Shown: positions 17,762-27,574, counted from the stretch's first letter. The stretch: DNA of 64,000 bases from CAVVIH01 sp963748295 (GCA_963748295.1 CAVVIH010000004.1:310001-374000), one strand, 5' to 3'. The notes: generated by a model not told the origin, from the sequence alone. Program-made: numbers and translations.

Positions 17762-20199
17762 ATGTCGTCCGAATTGATGCTCGCCATACGCAGCCTGCGG
17801 TCGCGGCCGCTGTTCTCGGTGATTGCCGTCGCGACGCTCGCCATCGGCATCGGCTCGAACGCCGCCGTGTTCTCCATCGTCAACGCGGTGTTGCTTCGGC
17901 CGCTGCCATTTCCCGAGAGTGGACGGATCGTCTCGGTCTACTCGAGATACCTGCCGTCTACGGGCTATGACTTTCCGTACTTCGCATTGTCTGGTCCGGA
18001 GTTCGCCGACATCCGCGGCCGGGCGGAGGCATTCGAGAGTATGGCTGCGTATGACCTGGCGTTCCGCAACCTGACGCAGGACGGCGCTGAGGCCGGAGCG
18101 TGTCCTCACGATGCCTGTCACGGCCGGATTCTTCGAGGTGCTCGGCGTCAGACCGCAGGACGGACGGACATTCACCGAAGACGAGGCGCAACGCAGGCGC
18201 CAGGGATGCGTCACGATCCTCGGGCACGACGTGTTCAAGAGGATGGGAGTCGGCATCGGCTCGACGATCCGTCTGGACGACGAGGCGTGCGAGGTGATTG
18301 GGGTGCTGCCGGAAGGCTTTGGCTTCCGCGACGACCGAGTGAAGCTGTGGACGACCCGCTCGGTCGACGCTGGAGGAAACGGAGGAGAACCGCGCGAGCC
18401 ATCCGCTGCTCGCGATCGCGCGGCTGCGCGACGGCGTGACGCCCGAGCAGGCGGATGCGCAGCTGCAGGCCCTCCGTGCGCACTGGTCTGAGAAAGTATC
18501 CCGATCACTATGCGAAGGGCCACTTCGCGGTGATTCGCGCGCTGCAGGATGACCTAGTCGGCGATCAACGTCAGTCGTTCCTGCTTCTATTGGGCGCGGT
18601 CGTGTTCGTGCTCCTGATCGTGTGTGTCAACCTCGCGGCGCTGCTCGTGTCACGCGGTGAAGCGCGGCGGCGCGAGTTCGCGATTCGCAACGCCCTCGGA
18701 GCAAACCGCCGCCGTCTCGTCCGGCAGCTTCTCACCGAGTCGATGACGCTCGCCGCGATTGGCGGCGGGGCAGGCGTCCTGCTGGCGAACTGGCTGCTGG
18801 CCGGGCTGCTCGAGCTCTATCCGCAGCGATTGCCCGGATGGCAGGCGATCGCCGTCGACTACCGCACGACGCTCTTCAGCCTGGCGCTGGTCGCCGTGAC
18901 TGGGTTCATCATCGGCCTCGTGCCCGCGCTGCACGCGACCGGCGTTCGGCTGCAGGACGCGTTGAAGGTTGACGCGCGCGCCGCGACGGCGACCCGGCGC
19001 GAGGGTGAGAGCTCGTTCGGCGCTCGTCATCGGCCAGCTGGCGATGAGCATCGTTCTGCTCGTCGGCGCGACGCTGCTGATTAGGTCGTATCAGCATCTG
19101 CAGCGGGTGAATCTCGGCATCGAGCACGACCGGGTGCTGACGTTCAGCGTGTCCGTTCCACCCGGCCGGCAGCCGGATGCGGCCGCCGCACGACGGATGC
19201 TGGCAGCGATTGGAGAACGTCTCGCGGCCATCCCCGGTGTCGAGACGCGGGCGCAATCTCGAACCTTCCGCTTGCGTCAGCCGGACCGCCGGATGACTTC
19301 GTGATCGAAGGGCGGCCAGCGCCGCCGCCGGGAAGCCCGGCGTGGAATGCGCGGTACCTGATGGCGACGCCGCAGATGTTCCGCGCGCTCCGCATTTCGC
19401 TGAAGCGTGGACGGCTGCTCGGTGACATCGACGCGGCGGGGCAGCCGCTGGTTGCCGTCATCAACGAAACAGCCGCGCGTCTCTACTGGCGGGATGAGGA
19501 TCCGGTTGGAAAGACGATTCGCTACTTTCCAGAGGACACCAGTCCGTCCATCAGGATTGTCGGGATTGTCGGCGATGTTCGATCGATGGGCGCAAACACC
19601 CCTGCGCCTCCAGCCGTGTATGTGCCGCTCGCGCAGGCGCCCCGTCCCGCGTACGAAGGCCGCACCATGAACTTCGTGGTCCACGTGCGCGGCAACCCGG
19701 ACGAGTTCGTCGCCTCGGCGCGCGGAGCTGTTGCCGCCATCCATCGCGGCCTGCCACTGGCGAACGTGCGCCCCATGTCTGCCGTCGTGGCTGCGTCCGC
19801 CGGCGAGCCGCGGTTCACGACAATCGTGATGTCGTTCTTTGCGGGCGTGGCGTTCTTCCTTGCGGCGCTCGGGCTCTACGGCATCCTGGCGTACGGCGTC
19901 GAGCAGCGCCTCCGCGAGATCGGCGTCCGCGTCGCTCTCGGTGCGGACAGCCGCGAGATCTTCCGGCTGATCATCGGCAACGGCATGGGTCTCGCGCTGG
20001 CTGGTGTGATCCTCGGCGTCCGCCGCACTCGCCCTGTCGCGCCTGATGGGCGGCGTACTGTTAGGTATCGACATCCACAGATCCTGTGATGTACGTCAGC
20101 GTCGTTGTGCTACTCGGTGTGTCGGCGCTGCTGGCGAGCTACGTGCCGGCGCGACGCGCGACCCGCGTCGATCCCATAGCTGCGCTGCGGGCGGAGTGA
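17762..20199 (+). pseudogene. MacB/FtsX-type permease, broken by several frameshifts
   Basis: Pieces of one ABC permease of the acidobacterial MacB-like type lie in order but in different frames: the N-terminal helix and periplasmic start (17762 to about 18090, SVIAVATLAIGIGSNAAVFS), the periplasmic domain (about 18111-18360), the first FtsX block (about 18490-19010), a short linker piece (about 19020-19250), and the rest with the last helices (about 19260-20020, then to 20199, ending VDPIAALRAE). At least five frame changes occur in 2.4 kb, far denser than elsewhere here. It lacks the ADOP N-terminal extension and has no PadR gene. Either a genuine pseudogene or a locally poor assembly. Confidence 0.75.
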
Positions 20200-20278
20200 G
20201 CTGCTGTGTCTCGGACGCGGGTATATTCTCGTGAAGGATGATCATCGGGCTGACTGAGCAACTGTGCGCGGACGTGTG

Positions 20279-22762
20279 TTACTCGTGCCGCAGCGTGGCG
20301 ACCGGATCCACACGGAGCGCGCGGCGGACGGAGGGCAGGGCGGCGACGGTGGCGACGGCTGCGAACAACAGCAACGCCCCGCCGTGCGACAGCGGGTCGA
20401 AGCGGCCGACGCCGAACAGCTCGCGGGAGAGGATCGTCGCGGCCACCGCGGCCAGCAGGCTGCCGGCGAGCGCGCCACCGACGATCGGTGGGGTAAATTG
20501 CCGAACGATCGCGCCGACGATGTGTGACGGACGGGCGCCGAGCGCGACGCGGACGCCGATCTCACGCAAGCGCTGCGAGACGGTGAACGCCACCATCCCG
20601 CCGAGCCCTGTGACGGCGAGGAGCAGCGCGCAGATGCCGAGCGCCGACACCATCGCGGCAACCTGTCGCGGTGTCTCGAGCTTGTCCTCCAAGGCGTCGC
20701 GCAGCAGCACGACGGACGGCGTCAGCCGCCCGTCTTCGGCTCGCATCGTCATGCGGATGGTCGCGGCCGCGGCCCGCGCGGATCCATCGACGCGAACGAC
20801 CATGGAGGCCTCCGCCATCTCGCGCGGTCCAATCGCGAAATAACACTCCATCGCCGCCTGTTCTCTGATTCTGACAGTGCGTGCGTCGCCGACGACGCCG
20901 ATGATCGTCCGGTCCTCGTATGACTCGCCGATCGGATCCTGGCCCGGCCATCGCCGCCGCGCCAGCGATGCGCTGATGACCGCCACGCCCGCCTCGCCGT
21001 TCTCGAAGATCCTTCCGCGCTCGAGCGCGATGCGCATCGTGTCGAAATAGGCGGGCGTGACCTGGTAGATGATCGTCCGCTCGCTGTTGACCCACACGCG
21101 GTTGCCGAATGGCGGCAGGGTGGTGAGCGCCGCGTTTCGCACGCCGGGAATCTGCCGCACGCGCGCCTCCAGGCGCTGCCAGTAGGCGCCCGCGGTCGCG
21201 GGTGTCGCGCCGTGGCTCGCGAGATCCGGATTCGCGACGAGCGTCTGCTGATAGTCGAAGCCGAGCGGAACCCGGACGATGCGGGTGACGCCGCGCACCA
21301 GCAGGCTCGACACGATCAGGAGCGCGGTGGCGGCGGCGACCTGCACGCCGACGAGTGTGTTGCGAAGCCGGCGCCGGCGCGTGGCGACCGGCCGGAGTGT
21401 GTGCCACACCGGGGCGAACCCGAAGACCACGGACGACATCGCCGCGAGCACGACGGCGGCAAGAATGGTGCGGGTATTGAACTGCGGGGTAAGGCCGGCG
21501 GGCGCGCCGGTGATCGTCAGCACCAGGCGCGCGGCGTTACCCGCGACGAAGCAGCCGGCCGCGGCGCCGAGCAGTGCAAGCAGCAATTGCTCGGTCAGCA
21601 GCTGACGGACGATGCGGCGGCGCGTCGCGCCGACCGAGAGCCTGATCGCGAACTCGCGATCGCGTCCCAGCGTCCGGGCGAGGACGAGGATGCTGAGGTT
21701 CATGCAGGCGGCGACCAGGACCAGTCCGACGAGCGACGAGATCAGCGCGAACGGCGCGCCCATCTCATCGAACGACACGTAGCTGCCGGCCGGCCTGACC
21801 GCCAGACGCTCGTCGTCCGAGACCTCCTCCGGGCGCAGCGCGCGAAGCGACGCCACCGCTGACGCGAGCTCCGCTTCCGCAGTAGCGGGGCCAACGCCAG
21901 AACGCACGCGCGCGAAGAATCGGACCGAAGGTGAGGCCCAGTCTTCGGTCAGCGTGCTTCCTGGAAATGCGAGCGCGTGCTGGGTGATCGGGATCCACGC
22001 CGCCGCCGCGCGATCGTCGATCCCGACAAATGCGCGCGGCGCAATGCCGATGACCGTGAACGGCGATCCATTCACGGACACCGCGCGCCCGATCAACGAG
22101 GCATCACCTCCGAACCTCGATCGCCAGAGCCCCTCGCTCAGGACGACGACCGCGCCCGCGCTCGCCGACTGGTCATCGAGAGTCAACAGGCGACCGGCAA
22201 GCGGCGGCGTTCCCAGCTCCAGAAAGTAGTTTGCGCTGACGAAGCTGGCGTCGACGCGGCGGCGTTCATCCCCTCCAAGCGTCACCGTGCCGTTCACGAG
22301 CGCCATGGCGCCGGTGATCGTGGACGCGTTGTCGCGATAGAAGGCGAAGGCGGGGTAGGAAAGCGTGGTGCTCGTGCCACGCGGGCTGCGGCGATACAGG
22401 TTGACGAGCGTCTCTGGCGAGCGGATCGGCAGCCACGACAGCGCAATCGTATCGATCACCTGGAAGGCGGCGAGGTTCAGGCCGACGCCGAGCGCGAGCA
22501 CGGCGATCGCTGTCAGCGTGAACGCCGGCGTCCGCCACAGGAGCCGCGCGCCGAACCGCAAATCCTGCGAGAGGTGGTCGAGCCACGCCCAGCCCCATTG
22601 GTCGCGCGCCTCTTCGCGCAGCCGCAGCGTGTTGCCGAACCGCGGTCCCGCCGCGCCGCTCATCCCGGCCATCTCGCGGTGCGCCTGCATCTCGTCGCGA
22701 AGCTCGCGCTCGAACCGCGAGCGGTTGAGGAGATACCAGACGCGGCGCCAGAGTTCTCGCAT
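20279..22762 (-). CDS. ADOP-family ABC transporter permease (FtsX/MacB)
   Basis: 827 aa. N-terminal ADOP extension (about 1-75; RRVWYLLNRSRFERELRDEM), first transmembrane helix (about 81-105, TAIAVLALGVGLNLAAF), periplasmic MacB core domain, then two FtsX permease blocks, the last ending RVDPVATLRHE. ADOP (acidobacterial duplicated orphan permease) genes are known to lack an adjacent ATPase. The PadR regulator gene lies 12 bp upstream, so the two form an operon. Export of peptides, antibiotics or lipids is likely by family; substrate unknown. It ends 79 bp from the convergent broken permease. Confidence 0.92.
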   Translation of the reverse strand: MRELWRRVWYLLNRSRFERELRDEMQAHREMAGMSGAAGPRFGNTLRLREEARDQWGWAWLDHLSQDLRFGARLLWRTPAFTLTAIAVLALGVGLNLAAFQVIDTIALSWLPIRSPETLVNLYRRSPRGTSTTLSYPAFAFYRDNASTITGAMALVNGTVTLGGDERRRVDASFVSANYFLELGTPPLAGRLLTLDDQSASAGAVVVLSEGLWRSRFGGDASLIGRAVSVNGSPFTVIGIAPRAFVGIDDRAAAAWIPITQHALAFPGSTLTEDWASPSVRFFARVRSGVGPATAEAELASAVASLRALRPEEVSDDERLAVRPAGSYVSFDEMGAPFALISSLVGLVLVAACMNLSILVLARTLGRDREFAIRLSVGATRRRIVRQLLTEQLLLALLGAAAGCFVAGNAARLVLTITGAPAGLTPQFNTRTILAAVVLAAMSSVVFGFAPVWHTLRPVATRRRRLRNTLVGVQVAAATALLIVSSLLVRGVTRIVRVPLGFDYQQTLVANPDLASHGATPATAGAYWQRLEARVRQIPGVRNAALTTLPPFGNRVWVNSERTIIYQVTPAYFDTMRIALERGRIFENGEAGVAVISASLARRRWPGQDPIGESYEDRTIIGVVGDARTVRIREQAAMECYFAIGPREMAEASMVVRVDGSARAAAATIRMTMRAEDGRLTPSVVLLRDALEDKLETPRQVAAMVSALGICALLLAVTGLGGMVAFTVSQRLREIGVRVALGARPSHIVGAIVRQFTPPIVGGALAGSLLAAVAATILSRELFGVGRFDPLSHGGALLLFAAVATVAALPSVRRALRVDPVATLRHE

Positions 22763-22774
22763 CGATGTTCCCGG

Positions 22775-23098
22775 TCAGGCCGTGCGCAGCACGGCGCGGA
22801 TGGCGCTGTTGACGCGGTCGTAGTCGTCCATCTCCGACGCGAGCTGGGCCTTGCCCGCGGCCGTGAGCCGGTAGAACCGGACGCGCCGGTTCGTTTCGGA
22901 GACGCCCCAGTCGGCCTTCGCCCATCCCTTGACGAGGATGCGCTGCAGCGCGGGGTAGAGCGATCCTTCCTCGACCTGCAGGACGTCGCTCGACAGCGCG
23001 TGGATGCGCTGCGCGATCGCGTAGCCGTGCAACGGCCCGCTGTGCAGCACCCGCAGCGCGAGCATCACGAGGGTTCCGGGCGGAACGCCGTCAGGCAT
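22775..23098 (-). CDS. PadR-family transcriptional regulator
   Basis: 107 aa. Typical PadR winged helix: GTLVMLALRVLHSGPLHGYAIAQRI, then VEEGSLYPALQRILVKGW and the wing RRVRFYRLTAAGK. PadR proteins repress a neighbouring transporter and release DNA on binding a small, often antibiotic-like ligand. It is the first gene of the PadR-ADOP pair. A perfect 7-bp inverted repeat sits 4 bp upstream of its ATG, which supports autoregulation. There is no clear ribosome site before ATG 23098, so the transcript may be leaderless. Confidence 0.92.
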   Translation of the reverse strand: MPDGVPPGTLVMLALRVLHSGPLHGYAIAQRIHALSSDVLQVEEGSLYPALQRILVKGWAKADWGVSETNRRVRFYRLTAAGKAQLASEMDDYDRVNSAIRAVLRTA

Positions 23099-23101
23099 AG
23101 A

Positions 23102-23119
23102 TAAGGTATGCCTACCTTA
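23102..23119 (-). promoter_or_regulatory. Candidate PadR operator
   Basis: TAAGGTA - 4 bp - TACCTTA is a perfect inverted repeat starting 4 bp upstream of the PadR start codon. A third half-site-like GAGGTA follows at 23122-23127. The symmetry, the position overlapping the start region and the adjacent PadR gene make this the likely autoregulatory site. Confidence 0.65.
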
Positions 23120-23145
23120 GCGAGGTATGGCTCGGGAGTCAAGAC

Positions 23146-23159
23146 GGCGCTGGGCGTTC
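23146..23159. repeat. GGCGNNN heptamers, two units
   Basis: GGCGCTG and GGCGTTC lie just beyond the TAG (23164-23162) of the small minus-strand frame 23162-23383. This matches the way the same family follows the kinase stop at 51633. Confidence 0.5.
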
Positions 23160-23161
23160 GG

Positions 23162-23383
23162 CTAATGGATGCGGCGGCGTTCCTGGAGCTGGCGGCGGAT
23201 GAGGCGGCATCGCTGAACCGCGCGGCGAGCGCAATCCATAACCGCGCGGATGTCGTTGGGCGTGCGCCGGCGGTGTTGCGTGGCGTAGAGGGTGACGCGC
23301 AGCTCGAGCGTCGAGGCTCTCAGCCGTGCCCCCGCGGCAGCCAGCTGCTTGAAGCCATCGTCGACGCCGGGATTCCACGCCAT
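23162..23383 (-). CDS. Small hypothetical protein
   Basis: 73 aa, basic (many Arg), mostly helical by eye, cysteine-poor, with no recognised domain, signal or membrane segment. It begins MAWNPGVDDGFKQLAAAG. Support for reality is modest: it fills the otherwise empty gap between PadR and the stress-protein gene, and its stop is followed at once by GGCG-type heptamers, as for several certain genes here. The ribosome site is weak. Confidence 0.4.
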   Translation of the reverse strand: MAWNPGVDDGFKQLAAAGARLRASTLELRVTLYATQHRRRTPNDIRAVMDCARRAVQRCRLIRRQLQERRRIH

Positions 23384-23464
23384 CGACCCAGATTACCACG
23401 CGCGGAGAGACGTGTTGGCGCCGGCTGGCTTCGGGCGTAAACTCACAGCCCGCGGAGGTGAGAC

Positions 23465-24433
23465 ATGATCGCGCTCAAGACCGTGCTGTGCCCGATAGAT
23501 TTCTCGCCGGCGACCTCGCGACAGATCGATCTCGCCGCGGACTTGTGCCATGCGTTCGACGCGAAACTGGTCGTCCATCACAACCGCCACTCGCTCGGGT
23601 CAGGAGCGAACGTCGGCTGGATGTGGAACGCCGATCATCGCGCTGACAAGCAGGCGGCCCTCGAACAGAAGGTCCAGGAATGCCTCGCCTGCGTGACGAA
23701 GGGCGTGCCGACGGAGTCCTTGCTGACGGAAGGGCCGAGGTCGTGGTCGGTGCTCGCGGCGGCCGAAACGGTGAACGCCGACCTCGTGGTGCTGACCGCC
23801 CACGGGCGGCGGGCGGAGGATCACGCGTCGATCACGGAGCTGCTGCTCGAAGATGGCCGGCGCGCCGTGCTGGTGCTGCACGAGCCGGACGTCGAGCCGC
23901 GCACGCCGCGTTTCACCGCCGGCACGGTCGAGCGCCAGGTCGTCATCGCGCCGACAGACCTGACCGCCGGATCGCACGCGGCCCTCGCGGTGGCGTTCGA
24001 TCTGGCGCGGACCCTGCCCGTCGATTTGCACCTGCTGCATCTGCTTCCGAAGAAACGACTGCAGCGCCGGCAGGCTTCGGACGAGGAGACCGTGACGCAG
24101 TTGCGCGCGCTCGTTCCCAAGGACCTGGACGGCCGGGTGGCCGTGCACGTGGAACACGACGATCCGACCCACGGCATCGTGCGCTACGCGCAGCAGATCG
24201 CCGCCGCATGCATCGTGATGGGCGAACACACCAGGCCGCCATCGCGACGATGGTTCAGCCACGGCATCTCGCGCGCCGTCCTGCACGACGCGCACTGCCC
24301 CGTGTGGTACGTCCCGGGACCCCGAAGCGACTCAGACAGAGCCGTTAAATTTCCAAACGTTACAGATTGGGCCGTGCGCTCACCGTCGGCAGAGGGCCAG
24401 CGACGAACAGGCGGCGACACGGGCGTGCAATGA
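23465..24433 (+). CDS. Tandem universal stress protein (UspA family)
   Basis: 322 aa with two Usp domains (about 1-140 and 155-285). The first opens with KTVLCPIDFSPATSRQIDLA and ends DLVVLTAHGRR; the second opens QVVIAPTDLTAGSHAALAVA and ends AACIVMGEHTR. Clear ribosome site GGAGGTGA before ATG 23465. Cytoplasmic stress-response protein, possibly nucleotide-binding. About 30 extra residues follow the second domain. The 3' end overlaps the convergent radical-SAM gene by 74 bp, so the tail may be dispensable. Confidence 0.9.
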   Translation: MIALKTVLCPIDFSPATSRQIDLAADLCHAFDAKLVVHHNRHSLGSGANVGWMWNADHRADKQAALEQKVQECLACVTKGVPTESLLTEGPRSWSVLAAAETVNADLVVLTAHGRRAEDHASITELLLEDGRRAVLVLHEPDVEPRTPRFTAGTVERQVVIAPTDLTAGSHAALAVAFDLARTLPVDLHLLHLLPKKRLQRRQASDEETVTQLRALVPKDLDGRVAVHVEHDDPTHGIVRYAQQIAAACIVMGEHTRPPSRRWFSHGISRAVLHDAHCPVWYVPGPRSDSDRAVKFPNVTDWAVRSPSAEGQRRTGGDTGVQ

Positions 24434-25871
24434 GGCGCGCCCACCGATTGGCTCGACTCACCCTCGCGCTGTCTGTCGCGATGCCCGTATTCGCGTACAT
24501 CTGACGGTAGAGTTTCGAGATCAGGACAAAGGCCAGCCTTGCGCGAAGGTTCGGCGTGCAGCGGGAACGCGACCAGATGCTTCGAAAGCTATAGAACCGA
24601 TCCCACACCGCTTGTGTCCGGGAGCGGATCTCGTCAGGTGACATGACTGGATGGGGCGCGTACACCTTCGGGCGATGTGCCTGAGGGATCAGCCAGTGGC
24701 GCGTGATGGGGATGCCGGCCACCTGGGCCGCATCGGCGCCAATCGATTTCTCCCATGCGGCGAAATCGACGGTGCCGGGATACGGCGTGAGCATCACGAA
24801 CTGCGCGAACGTGACGCCGGCGCGTTCGGCGATGTCAGCCGTCGCCTCGAAGGTCGAGGGACGGTCGCTCGGCAATCCGAAGATGAACGAGCCGAGGACG
24901 TGGACGCCGTGCTCACGAAACTTCCGCAGACGCTGCACGAGCGCCTCGCCCACGTCGTTGAAGCTCTTGTAGACGTCCTTGAGCCCTTCCGGCGTGACGG
25001 CTTCGACGCCGACCAGCGCGCCTTTGATGTTGCCTCGCCGCATCGCGTCGAGGAAGGCGTCGTCTTCGGCGGCTTCCATCGTGATCTGCGTGAAAAACAC
25101 CATGTCGGACGGCAGTTCCGCCAGTCGCGCCATCAGCTCGAATCGTTCGTTGCGCAACGCGCGCAGCTGTTCGAGCCGCGGCTGATTCCGCTGACGCTCC
25201 GCCATCGCCAGATCCGTTAGCGTCACCGGGTAGAAGTTGTCGTCGGCCAGCGCCACGAACCGGAACCCGCGCCGGCGCAAGTCGAGAATCTCGGCGACGA
25301 CGCTGTCGACGCCCCGCTGCCGCGGCTTTTGCCCGTCGGTTTTCCACACCGAGCAGAACGAACAATGCTTCGGACAGCCGCGCACCGTCTGCACGGAACC
25401 CCACATGTACCGGCCTTCTGGGAGCAGATCCCACCGGGCGGGCACGAAGCGATCGGCGTCGACTTGACCACCCTCATAGGTGGGTTGCAGCCTTCCGTTC
25501 ACCGCGTGATCGAGAACTGAAGCCCAGATCTCGTCGCCGTCGCCACGAACGACTGCATGCGCGCCTCCGAGCTCGCGCGCCTCGTCCGGATACAACGTGG
25601 CGTGGATTCCTCCGAATACGACCGTTGCACCTCGCGCTCTCGCATCGGTGCCGATCTCGTAGCCACGCAGGGCGTTGCCGGTATGAATGCCGATGCCGAC
25701 GATGTCTCCCGCCCTCACGTCAGCGGGGTCCAGCGGCTCGAGGGTCTCATCGGTGATTTGCGGCCGGCCATATGCGGCGGGCGTCGCTGCTGCCAGCACG
25801 AACAGCCAACGGGGCGTGATGACGCCGACCCCGAAGGAAAGGTGGCTGGGATTGACCAGATGGACCGTCAT
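24360..25871 (-). CDS. B12-binding domain radical SAM protein
   Basis: 503 aa. Residues about 1-135 form a cobalamin-binding-like domain (IGIGIHTGNALRGYEIG, FGGIHATLYPDEA). The radical-SAM core carries the cluster motif CPKHCSFC (CxxxCxxC). Then come the SAM-binding strands and a C-terminal region resembling the extra domain of hopanoid- and lipid-modifying relatives. Such enzymes often methylate or rearrange lipids, but the substrate is not inferable. Eighteen bp downstream of a response-regulator gene in the same direction, so probably one transcript. Confidence 0.88.
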   Translation of the reverse strand: MTVHLVNPSHLSFGVGVITPRWLFVLAAATPAAYGRPQITDETLEPLDPADVRAGDIVGIGIHTGNALRGYEIGTDARARGATVVFGGIHATLYPDEARELGGAHAVVRGDGDEIWASVLDHAVNGRLQPTYEGGQVDADRFVPARWDLLPEGRYMWGSVQTVRGCPKHCSFCSVWKTDGQKPRQRGVDSVVAEILDLRRRGFRFVALADDNFYPVTLTDLAMAERQRNQPRLEQLRALRNERFELMARLAELPSDMVFFTQITMEAAEDDAFLDAMRRGNIKGALVGVEAVTPEGLKDVYKSFNDVGEALVQRLRKFREHGVHVLGSFIFGLPSDRPSTFEATADIAERAGVTFAQFVMLTPYPGTVDFAAWEKSIGADAAQVAGIPITRHWLIPQAHRPKVYAPHPVMSPDEIRSRTQAVWDRFYSFRSIWSRSRCTPNLRARLAFVLISKLYRQMYANTGIATDSARVSRANRWARLIARPCRRLFVAGPLPTVSARPNL

Positions 25872-25889
25872 CTCGCTTGGGTTGTCATG

Positions 25890-26594
25890 CTAGACGAGCG
25901 CAACTTTCTGAACGGCCGCGAGCACGGCGTCCGGAGTCGAGGGTTTGGGCAAAACAGCGACGAACAATTGCTGGGCGAGTATATCCTCAAACGACGGATT
26001 CGCCGTGTAGGCAATCACGTGCGCGTCACGAGTGGCCTTCGTGGCCTTGATCAGCCGGGTGGCTTCGAGGCCGTCCAGCACGGGCATCGTCAAATCCATG
26101 ACGATGACCGCCGGCTCCATTTCGTAGGCGCCAAACAACGCATCCAGACCGTTCACCGCCGTCCTCACGACAAAACCGGCGTCGCGCAGCACGAGCGCGA
26201 CCATCTCACGCACTTCTTCGGCATCGTCGACCACGAGCACTGCAACGCCGCGAGGTGTGGCCTGCGGTTCGGCGCTGGCGTCGTCATCGAGACGGCTCAG
26301 CAGCCGTCCCGCCGTGACCTGTTGCTCGCGCGCGCTGACGCACGCGCGGCGTGCCGACCTCGTCCTCTCACCCGCCCGCCTCACGTGAGCGGACAGCAGC
26401 CGCTCCAGCTCGGCCCCAGTATCCTCGACTCCGGCCGATGCGTAGGAGAGCGCGACTTCGGCCTGGCGGAGGTCGGTTTCGGCGCTCCGGACGACGGCCT
26501 CGAGGTCGAGCTGGTGATCGGCCGCTCGTGCAGCCATGCGGCGGACGTCGTCGCGAATACGCACGCACTGTTCGAAGGAATACGGCATCGACAT
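25890..26594 (-). CDS. Response regulator with N-terminal helical region
   Basis: 234 aa from ATG 26594, which is preceded by GAGGAG. Residues 1-100 are helical and coiled-coil-like. Residues about 112-234 form a receiver domain (VAVLVVDDAEEVREMV, phosphoacceptor Asp in VIVMDLTMP, conserved Lys in VLPKP). There is no DNA-binding output domain; a single-domain regulator of the CheY/DivK type with an added helical module is likely. No histidine kinase is adjacent. Co-directional with the radical-SAM gene 18 bp downstream. Confidence 0.85.
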   Translation of the reverse strand: MSMPYSFEQCVRIRDDVRRMAARAADHQLDLEAVVRSAETDLRQAEVALSYASAGVEDTGAELERLLSAHVRRAGERTRSARRACVSAREQQVTAGRLLSRLDDDASAEPQATPRGVAVLVVDDAEEVREMVALVLRDAGFVVRTAVNGLDALFGAYEMEPAVIVMDLTMPVLDGLEATRLIKATKATRDAHVIAYTANPSFEDILAQQLFVAVLPKPSTPDAVLAAVQKVALV

Positions 26595-26839
26595 CGTCTC
26601 GCTCCTCGCGGCAGCAGGTCGGCTGCGGCAAGCTCGGGAGGCTGAGGCGACGTCACCGTTGGCGTGGCACCAGTCTGGCGGGCAAATGTAGTCTAGCGTA
26701 CATTTCGCTGGCGCCTGCGCCCTTCCGTGATAGGCTGTGGTTGACTGCTTTCCTGAGCTGCGCCCGCAGTACTCAACTGCGCCCCCTCCAGTCTCATCGA
26801 AGCGCCTGACCCGTTCAGGTTGAGGCGAGGAGACTCCAA

Positions 26840-27574
26840 ATGGGCGCGCCACGAGCATCGACCAACCACCTTCCAGTCGGCTCACCACTGCACAATCGTC
26901 TGCTGGCATCGCTGCCGACCACCGATTACGCGCGCGTGGTCAAACATCTACGGTCCAAGCAGGCAGTCACCGGAGAGACGCTGCAGGCCAGCGGCGCACG
27001 CATCACCGAGGTGTACTTCCCGATCGGTGGCGTGTTCTCCGTCACGAATCAAATGCGGGATGGCGCGCTCGTGGAAGTTGCGACCGTCGGCCGCGAGGGC
27101 ATGCTCGGAATCGGCGCGTTCTTCGGCGATCGCACGGCGGCGGGCCGGAGCTTCCAACAGGTACCCGATGGCCCAGTGCTGTTCATGGCGGTCGCGCGGT
27201 TCATCAAAGAGACAGCCGCGCCGGGACCGTTCCGCGAGGTCATCGGGTTGTACGCGCAGGCGAACCTCCTGCAGATCATGCAGTGCACTGCCTGCAACGC
27301 CCTCCACGACGTAACGCAGCGCTGTTGTCGCTGGCTGCTGCAGACGCACGATCGAGTAGACGGCGACGATTTTCTCCTGAAGCAGGAGTTCCTGGCGGTC
27401 ATGCTCGGTGTGCACCGTCCAACCGTGACGGTCGTCCTGCGGGCGCTGCAGCGCGAAGGACTGATCTCGAGCCGTTATGGACGATTCCGCATCCTGAACC
27501 GGAAAAAACTGGAAGCAGCCTCGTGCGAATGCCACAAGGTCATACAGGCGCATTTCGCACGGCTCGGTCTCTGA
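26840..27574 (+). CDS. Crp/Fnr-family transcriptional regulator
   Basis: 244 aa. N-terminal cyclic-nucleotide-binding fold (about 15-150, VYFPIGGVFSV, then EVATVGREGMLG) and C-terminal winged helix with recognition region FLAVMLGVHRPTVTVVLRALQREGLI. GAGGAGA precedes ATG 26840. The effector is unknown: the residues that bind cAMP in CRP are not preserved. The 3' end overlaps the convergent HxlR gene by 35 bp. A fragment of a close relative's C-terminus is present at 35437-35553. Confidence 0.9.
   Translation: MGAPRASTNHLPVGSPLHNRLLASLPTTDYARVVKHLRSKQAVTGETLQASGARITEVYFPIGGVFSVTNQMRDGALVEVATVGREGMLGIGAFFGDRTAAGRSFQQVPDGPVLFMAVARFIKETAAPGPFREVIGLYAQANLLQIMQCTACNALHDVTQRCCRWLLQTHDRVDGDDFLLKQEFLAVMLGVHRPTVTVVLRALQREGLISSRYGRFRILNRKKLEAASCECHKVIQAHFARLGL

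Noticed and set aside
20200..20278. Small gene between the two permeases
   Set aside because: Only 79 bp between convergent stops; frames there run into the neighbouring genes antisense.
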